DNA of 64,000 bases, from positions 5,022,001-5,086,000 of the forward strand of contig JACKHI010000001.1 of NCBI GenBank assembly GCA_020639075.1. The letters are read 5' to 3'. This document shows, in pieces, positions 61,001-64,000 of this stretch. The position numbers and the translations under genes are program-made. The notes beneath the pieces were generated by a model that was not told the origin of the DNA, ran no database searches, and saw only the letters and a list, made by a program, of their open reading frames with translations. Within the stretch, counting starts at the first letter, position 1. Every line of letters begins with the position of its first letter. Source of the stretch: Phycisphaerales bacterium. GTDB taxonomy: Bacteria; Planctomycetota; Phycisphaerae; UBA1845; UTPLA1.

Positions 61001-61786
61001 CGCGATTGCGCCGTCGGCGAATCGGAGAAACGCGTCAAAAACGGGCATGAACCAACCGCCGATCTCGCCGCGTGGAACACTTGCGTGCAGTGTCTGGGCG
61101 GCTGCGGCGAGTTGATCCAATTCGCGCGCCAGCCAGTCGGCCAATTCGGATTGCCAGTTCTTCGACAGTTTCGTCGGATCGGCATGGTTGAATCGCCCGC
61201 GCGCGCTTGCCAGCCACGCATCCGGGTGGTCGTGCGACTCCAGAAACGCTGCGATATCCAGTACGCGCCCTCGCAGCGACGGTTCGTGCGAACCGTAGGC
61301 TGAAATGAAATCCAGAAACGCCGCGGCGTTCTGCGCATCTTCGGCGGCAAGAGCATCAAACGTCTCTTTCGCACACTGTTTCCGCAACTGCACGGCCTCG
61401 AGCGGCGCCAACATCGGCATGCGCGGTTCGAGATCGACGAAGGCGAAGTAGCGATTGAGGAGGTTGCGGCAGAACGAGTGAATCGTGGAGATCTGCGCGC
61501 CGTCCAGCAACGCAAGCTGGCGGCGGATCCGGTTGTTCCACGGTTCGCGATGCTGTCGCTCTCGCAATGCCCGTGCGATGCGTTCGCGCATTTCCGCCGC
61601 TGCCGCGTCGGTAAACGTGACGACGAGCAGCTCGTCAATGCGACATGGACTCGGTGCATCCGTTACGAGATAGGCGCAGCGCTCGGCGAGGACGGCCGTT
61701 TTTCCTGAACCGGCCGCCGCTGAGACAAGCACGCTGCGATCGATCGCTTCGATGGCGCGCTTCTGATCGCTCGTCCATTGCTTCAT
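58067..61786 (-). CDS. addA: AddA: ATP-dependent helicase/nuclease subunit A
   Basis: 1,239-aa UvrD-family helicase with a C-terminal nuclease; with AddB it resects double-strand breaks for recombination. Walker A: VSAAAGSGKTAVLAER. Motif II: VLVDEFQDINPIQAEI. Motif IV/V region: MTIHASKGLEFRAVILAE. Motif VI: VLYVALTRAKERLLIVG. The PD-(D/E)XK nuclease has GIVDCLFDDG, VLDYKTDR and QVQIYAQAVE, all catalytic residues present. Start ATG 61786 (MKQWTSDQKRAIEAI) overlaps the addB stop by ATGA and matches the usual AddA N-terminus. The longer open frame to 61987 lies inside addB. Confidence 0.95.
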   Translation of the reverse strand: MKQWTSDQKRAIEAIDRSVLVSAAAGSGKTAVLAERCAYLVTDAPSPCRIDELLVVTFTDAAAAEMRERIARALRERQHREPWNNRIRRQLALLDGAQISTIHSFCRNLLNRYFAFVDLEPRMPMLAPLEAVQLRKQCAKETFDALAAEDAQNAAAFLDFISAYGSHEPSLRGRVLDIAAFLESHDHPDAWLASARGRFNHADPTKLSKNWQSELADWLARELDQLAAAAQTLHASVPRGEIGGWFMPVFDAFLRFADGAIARLDRIKDVAMIDSICRDELPALDLPKIAVSRRTNQYKALSDEDKAIYELCDNARKELEKALKRVNDRVGRFSCADWAAGIAATAPHVEMLLTAVEHVRNAYREAKRDLGVLDFSDLERYTLNLLRDEEHHVAERLHARFRHVLVDEFQDINPIQAEILRLVSTEAAPERPNNLFTVGDVKQSIYRFRLGEPALFIARHDRFKSTDQDAGRVVPLSMNFRSERPIIDAINAIFERLMSRDLGGIDYDGDARLVPFHTAPLPDGAVPCEIHLLQDPQTVSASEADSSDASEEGAAGDWERIEREAYVIAERIKELHADGVGFGEIVILMRSMKARIGLFLRRLLEQGVPAVSTMSGDLFDAMEVLDVLGLLQLLDNEQQDIPLAALLRSPMMGEPLTDSQLVEIRTCKAIGNGPRPFHEAVRNYAAHGPDQGLRSQLASMFDRLSSWRTIASRRPIADVLWQIYEESGYLAYVSALPRGEQRRANLIQLHEYARQFGDFRRQGLNQFIRFIDELRESGEELMAGAVAPQGDAVRIMTIHASKGLEFRAVILAEAGKLFNLQDAQNAVLVDRKLGVGLEGVDLERHFQYPTLPHRLVGDAVRRQSIAEELRVLYVALTRAKERLLIVGTEKLVEPPGPTVGDPGTKAAALPLPVRLNARNCMKWIIAAMETMPAESVAWDGAEPGDETLFHVRQYSLDDMRDWAFESPASDAAARKAEQFAALVPLGSVAPTDVGLIATIERRICTPYSADALTHVPAVVAASELKRRWNLLEEPDDPAVAMPTGKPKAKYPRQFRMPAITGAAAAPATTQIGTWTHELLQRIDLAQPCDRANIEQQLTGMVAARHFTSEQAQAIDLDAVTWFFASDLGQRLRNPATRVLREWPFVLAADPRRYRPEAAPQDADDLLLVRGIVDCLFDDGAGWEVLDYKTDRVTGDALHERAREYAGQVQIYAQAVEAAFNVRPKKTWLAFMTPHEIVSV

Positions 61787-64000
61787 GACGCCCCCCGATC
61801 TCTGTTCCCCGCTTCGATCGTCATTCGCGTCATGGCTTCCGTCTTGCTGAACTTCGGGCAGTCGCGGACCTGGCCCTGGACATATTCGAACCGACACACG
61901 GCGCGATATCTGCAGTGATCGCACGGCAGCGAGCGGCCCAGGCGGGCAGGACGCACGCTGATCGCGCCTGCCAGCCATGCATCGCACAACTGCGTCATCT
62001 TGTCGCGAACGAATGCGAGGACGGTATCGAGTTCGCCTTTCCTAAGAACATCCGTCGTGTCGTAATACCCGGGCGAACCGTCCGCTGATTTGTATGCGCT
62101 GAAGACCGAGGACGCCTTGGACTGATGCGCCGGATCGATGGCTGAGAGTGCGTCGAAGTCGATTAATCCGCGCGGCCGTAACTTCTTGAAGGGTGCGAAT
62201 TCGTCGTCGTTCGCCTCATCCGGATGATCGAGTTTCTCACGCGCCCATTTGATCGGCAGCAGCATGGCGCCGGCCGTTTCGATCCGCCCAAGATTGAGTT
62301 CGTCGGCGTGATCACGAACCACAAGGAGATAGGCGAGCAGCTGCAATGCGAGGCCGTGATAGACTTCGTCGAGCGACGCCAGCCGGCTGATTTTTCGCTT
62401 GTAGTCGAACACGACGGCGAGGCGCGTCGAAGCGTCCGCGAGCAGATCGATCCGATCGATTTTGCCGCGAATCGACACGATCTCGCCCCGTTGCGTCGAC
62501 AGCCTCAATGCCGGCCAGTCGCCCTTGGGGCCGTAGTTCTTTTCCGTGCCGATGGGGCGGAGTTGTGTTCTGCCGACGGTTTCCTGATGACCAAGCAGAA
62601 ACGCGGGCAGTTCGCGCCGGCTTCGCCACGTGAGGCTGCGGCGTTGCGCCTCGTCCAGATTCAAATCGTCGGCGAACGCAGGAAGGACGTTCGTACACAG
62701 GTTGACAACGCGATCGGCGATCGACGCTTCGGACAATTCGGCCAGTGCTTCGCCAGACTCGATCAGTTCGTTGACGAATTGCTCGAGCACGGAATGATAG
62801 AACTGTCCCCATCGTACGTCGGACAACTCGTGGACATCGCGAGGTCGCAGTCGCAAACCGTAGCGGGCGAAGTGCTGAAACTCGCAACGCGCGAACGACT
62901 CGAGCTGCGTGACGCTGGTTTCGTGCGGCGGCGCCCAAACGGCCTTCACGGCGCTATCTGACAAAGCGGCGGGCTTCGATGGCAGGAGTCCGGTGAGGGC
63001 ATGTTGAAGCGCCGTCGTAATGTGCGTGTCGTGATGGTGGGCAGCCCAGTTGTAGACAGACAGGGTCGATGAATCGAGGGATGTTCCTTTTTCGCCGAGT
63101 TGCGGTCGGACGGCCTTGCCGAGTGCGGCGGCAACGGAGACAGCAAGATCGCCCGTTGTCGAAATGCCGTTGACGGCGTCGCCCGCCGTGCGGCAAATCG
63201 CTTCGTCACCCAGGGCGGCGCGGAGATTCGCCCAATAAAGCGAAGGCTGCATTTCCTTGCCGTCATCGCTGCGTCGGGGGCGGCTGATCCACAACACTTG
63301 GCTCGCTCTCGTTACGCCGACGTAGAGCAGCAATCGTTCCTCGCGAAGTCGTTCAAGTCGCGAACGGCCCAGCGCTGCGCCTTTGTTCTCCAGGAACGCA
63401 CGCTCCTCGTCGCCGAGCAGGCCTTCGTCGACGATGCGTCCCGGCCATAATCCGTCGGCCAGCCCCAGGACGAATGCGGCTCGCAATCCCGGCGGCTGTC
63501 TGCCGCGATCGACGCTGCTGACGATGACCTGGTCGAGGGTCGGCGGCACCAGTCCGAGCGTCAACTCCGACAGGCCCGATTCCAGCGTCTCTCGGAACTG
63601 TCGGCCGCGAAGTTCGACGTCTCCGAGCGCGGCGACGAGCTCTTCCAGGAGATCCACGATGCCCGACCAGACTTGGACATGTTCCGACGCTTCATCGAGA
63701 TCGCCGCGAGCTTCGGCGTCCGCGCTCCACGCGTCGAGCGTTTGGCGAACGTTGAATCGCTCCAGCGTCGCGCTTAATCGCGTGATCCAGTTGCGGCAGG
63801 TCGTTGGCGCGGCGGCGCCGGGCCAAAAGTCATCGAATCGCGTTCGAAGCGCGATCCGCGCCGCCTCAACGTGTGCGACGGCCTGTTTGGCTGCATTGGT
63901 TCGTTTGTCATCGAAGCCCGGCGGTTTGCGAGTCCAGGTGGACTCCCATTGCACAGGCGTCGTCAGACCGTTGGCCAGGACGTAATTGTCAATCGCATCG
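61783..64000 (-). CDS. addB: AddB: helicase/nuclease subunit B (5' part beyond window)
   Basis: The C-terminal 738 or so residues of an AddB-type protein. The frame is open to the window edge, so the true start lies beyond base 64000. Visible parts: an inactivated helicase-like region (VSSVDRGRQPPGLRAAFVLG, LLLYVGVTRASQVLWISRPR), then a PD-(D/E)XK nuclease with SIRGKIDRIDLLAD, VVFDYKRKI and GLALQLLAYLLVV. Fe-S cysteines surround it: Cys in SFARCEFQHFARYGLRL and the C-terminal CDHCRYRAVC plus RDCPKF, matching AddB. Its stop overlaps addA ATG (ATGA, 61783-61786), giving fixed-ratio synthesis. Full AddB is near 1,150 aa. Confidence 0.9.
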   Translation of the reverse strand, partial: DAIDNYVLANGLTTPVQWESTWTRKPPGFDDKRTNAAKQAVAHVEAARIALRTRFDDFWPGAAAPTTCRNWITRLSATLERFNVRQTLDAWSADAEARGDLDEASEHVQVWSGIVDLLEELVAALGDVELRGRQFRETLESGLSELTLGLVPPTLDQVIVSSVDRGRQPPGLRAAFVLGLADGLWPGRIVDEGLLGDEERAFLENKGAALGRSRLERLREERLLLYVGVTRASQVLWISRPRRSDDGKEMQPSLYWANLRAALGDEAICRTAGDAVNGISTTGDLAVSVAAALGKAVRPQLGEKGTSLDSSTLSVYNWAAHHHDTHITTALQHALTGLLPSKPAALSDSAVKAVWAPPHETSVTQLESFARCEFQHFARYGLRLRPRDVHELSDVRWGQFYHSVLEQFVNELIESGEALAELSEASIADRVVNLCTNVLPAFADDLNLDEAQRRSLTWRSRRELPAFLLGHQETVGRTQLRPIGTEKNYGPKGDWPALRLSTQRGEIVSIRGKIDRIDLLADASTRLAVVFDYKRKISRLASLDEVYHGLALQLLAYLLVVRDHADELNLGRIETAGAMLLPIKWAREKLDHPDEANDDEFAPFKKLRPRGLIDFDALSAIDPAHQSKASSVFSAYKSADGSPGYYDTTDVLRKGELDTVLAFVRDKMTQLCDAWLAGAISVRPARLGRSLPCDHCRYRAVCRFEYVQGQVRDCPKFSKTEAMTRMTIEAGNRDRGAS

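Overview
The window looks like a chromosomal piece of a high-GC member of the Planctomycetota, possibly Phycisphaerae-like; the class assignment is inference. The indicators are giant secreted proteins built from cysteine modules of the form A-C-C...G-x-C, dockerin-like Ca-binding segments, an H-x9-DG-type pseudopilin, a PEP-CTERM protein, an ECF sigma factor beside a Ser/Thr kinase carrying a formylglycine-enzyme-like domain, DUF1573 and CxxC zinc-ribbon membrane proteins, and intergenic regions filled with hairpin repeat families. No rRNA, CRISPR array or prophage was seen. The last gene (addB) runs off the right edge.

Layout. 0-3.7 kb: class III polyhydroxyalkanoate cluster (phaE, phaC, an SDR, phaB). 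3.8-8.1 kb: degenerate HD-GYP protein, small lipoprotein, an intact-looking IS5/IS427-type insertion sequence abutting purU, and a zinc-ribbon membrane protein. 8.8-12.8 kb: Ada repair regulator, heparinase-like protein, PLD-like secreted protein. 13.3-14.6 kb: tRNA-Glu(TTC), a candidate structured RNA and a YbjQ-like membrane protein. 14.9-18.6 kb: cobalamin riboswitch with a downstream terminator, then three genes for a PEP-CTERM surface protein, a PQQ-type beta-propeller with dockerin and a pseudopilin-like protein. 19.2-25.3 kb: large secreted protein, small membrane protein, DinG-type helicase. 25.5-29.9 kb: SUKH-like orphan, hypothetical genes, GspE/PilB ATPase. 30.4-34.6 kb: 1,396-residue secreted Cys-rich protein. 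35-38.3 kb: small genes, tRNA-Glu(CTC), a second candidate structured RNA and a PKD-IPT-cyclophilin fusion. 38.4-43.7 kb: ECF sigma, kinase-FGE protein, DUF1573 lipoprotein, ACT protein with a histone-H1-like tail. 43.9-47 kb: membrane protein pair, FmdB zinc ribbon, Rpe-like epimerase, ECF sigma/anti-sigma pair. 47.1-55.2 kb: lamin-tail/Cys-repeat surface protein, EamA transporter, GH31 glycosidase and a divergent metallophosphoesterase. 55.4-64 kb: 7-bp microsatellite, STAS protein, small membrane protein, TPR lipoprotein and the addBA recombination operon.

How genes work together. PhaE and PhaC would form the class III PHA synthase, with PhaB supplying (R)-3-hydroxyacyl-CoA. The B12 riboswitch most likely shuts off the three-gene surface operon when cobalamin is plentiful. 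That is reminiscent of Bacteroides B12 loci, where a surface beta-propeller (BtuG) captures the vitamin, and it is the most interesting candidate system here. AddA and AddB are translationally coupled subunits of a helicase-nuclease. The sigma/kinase and sigma/anti-sigma pairs are two separate signalling modules.

The intergenic DNA carries at least six palindromic repeat families. Several show compensatory stem changes between copies, so selection or mobility acts on the hairpin structure.
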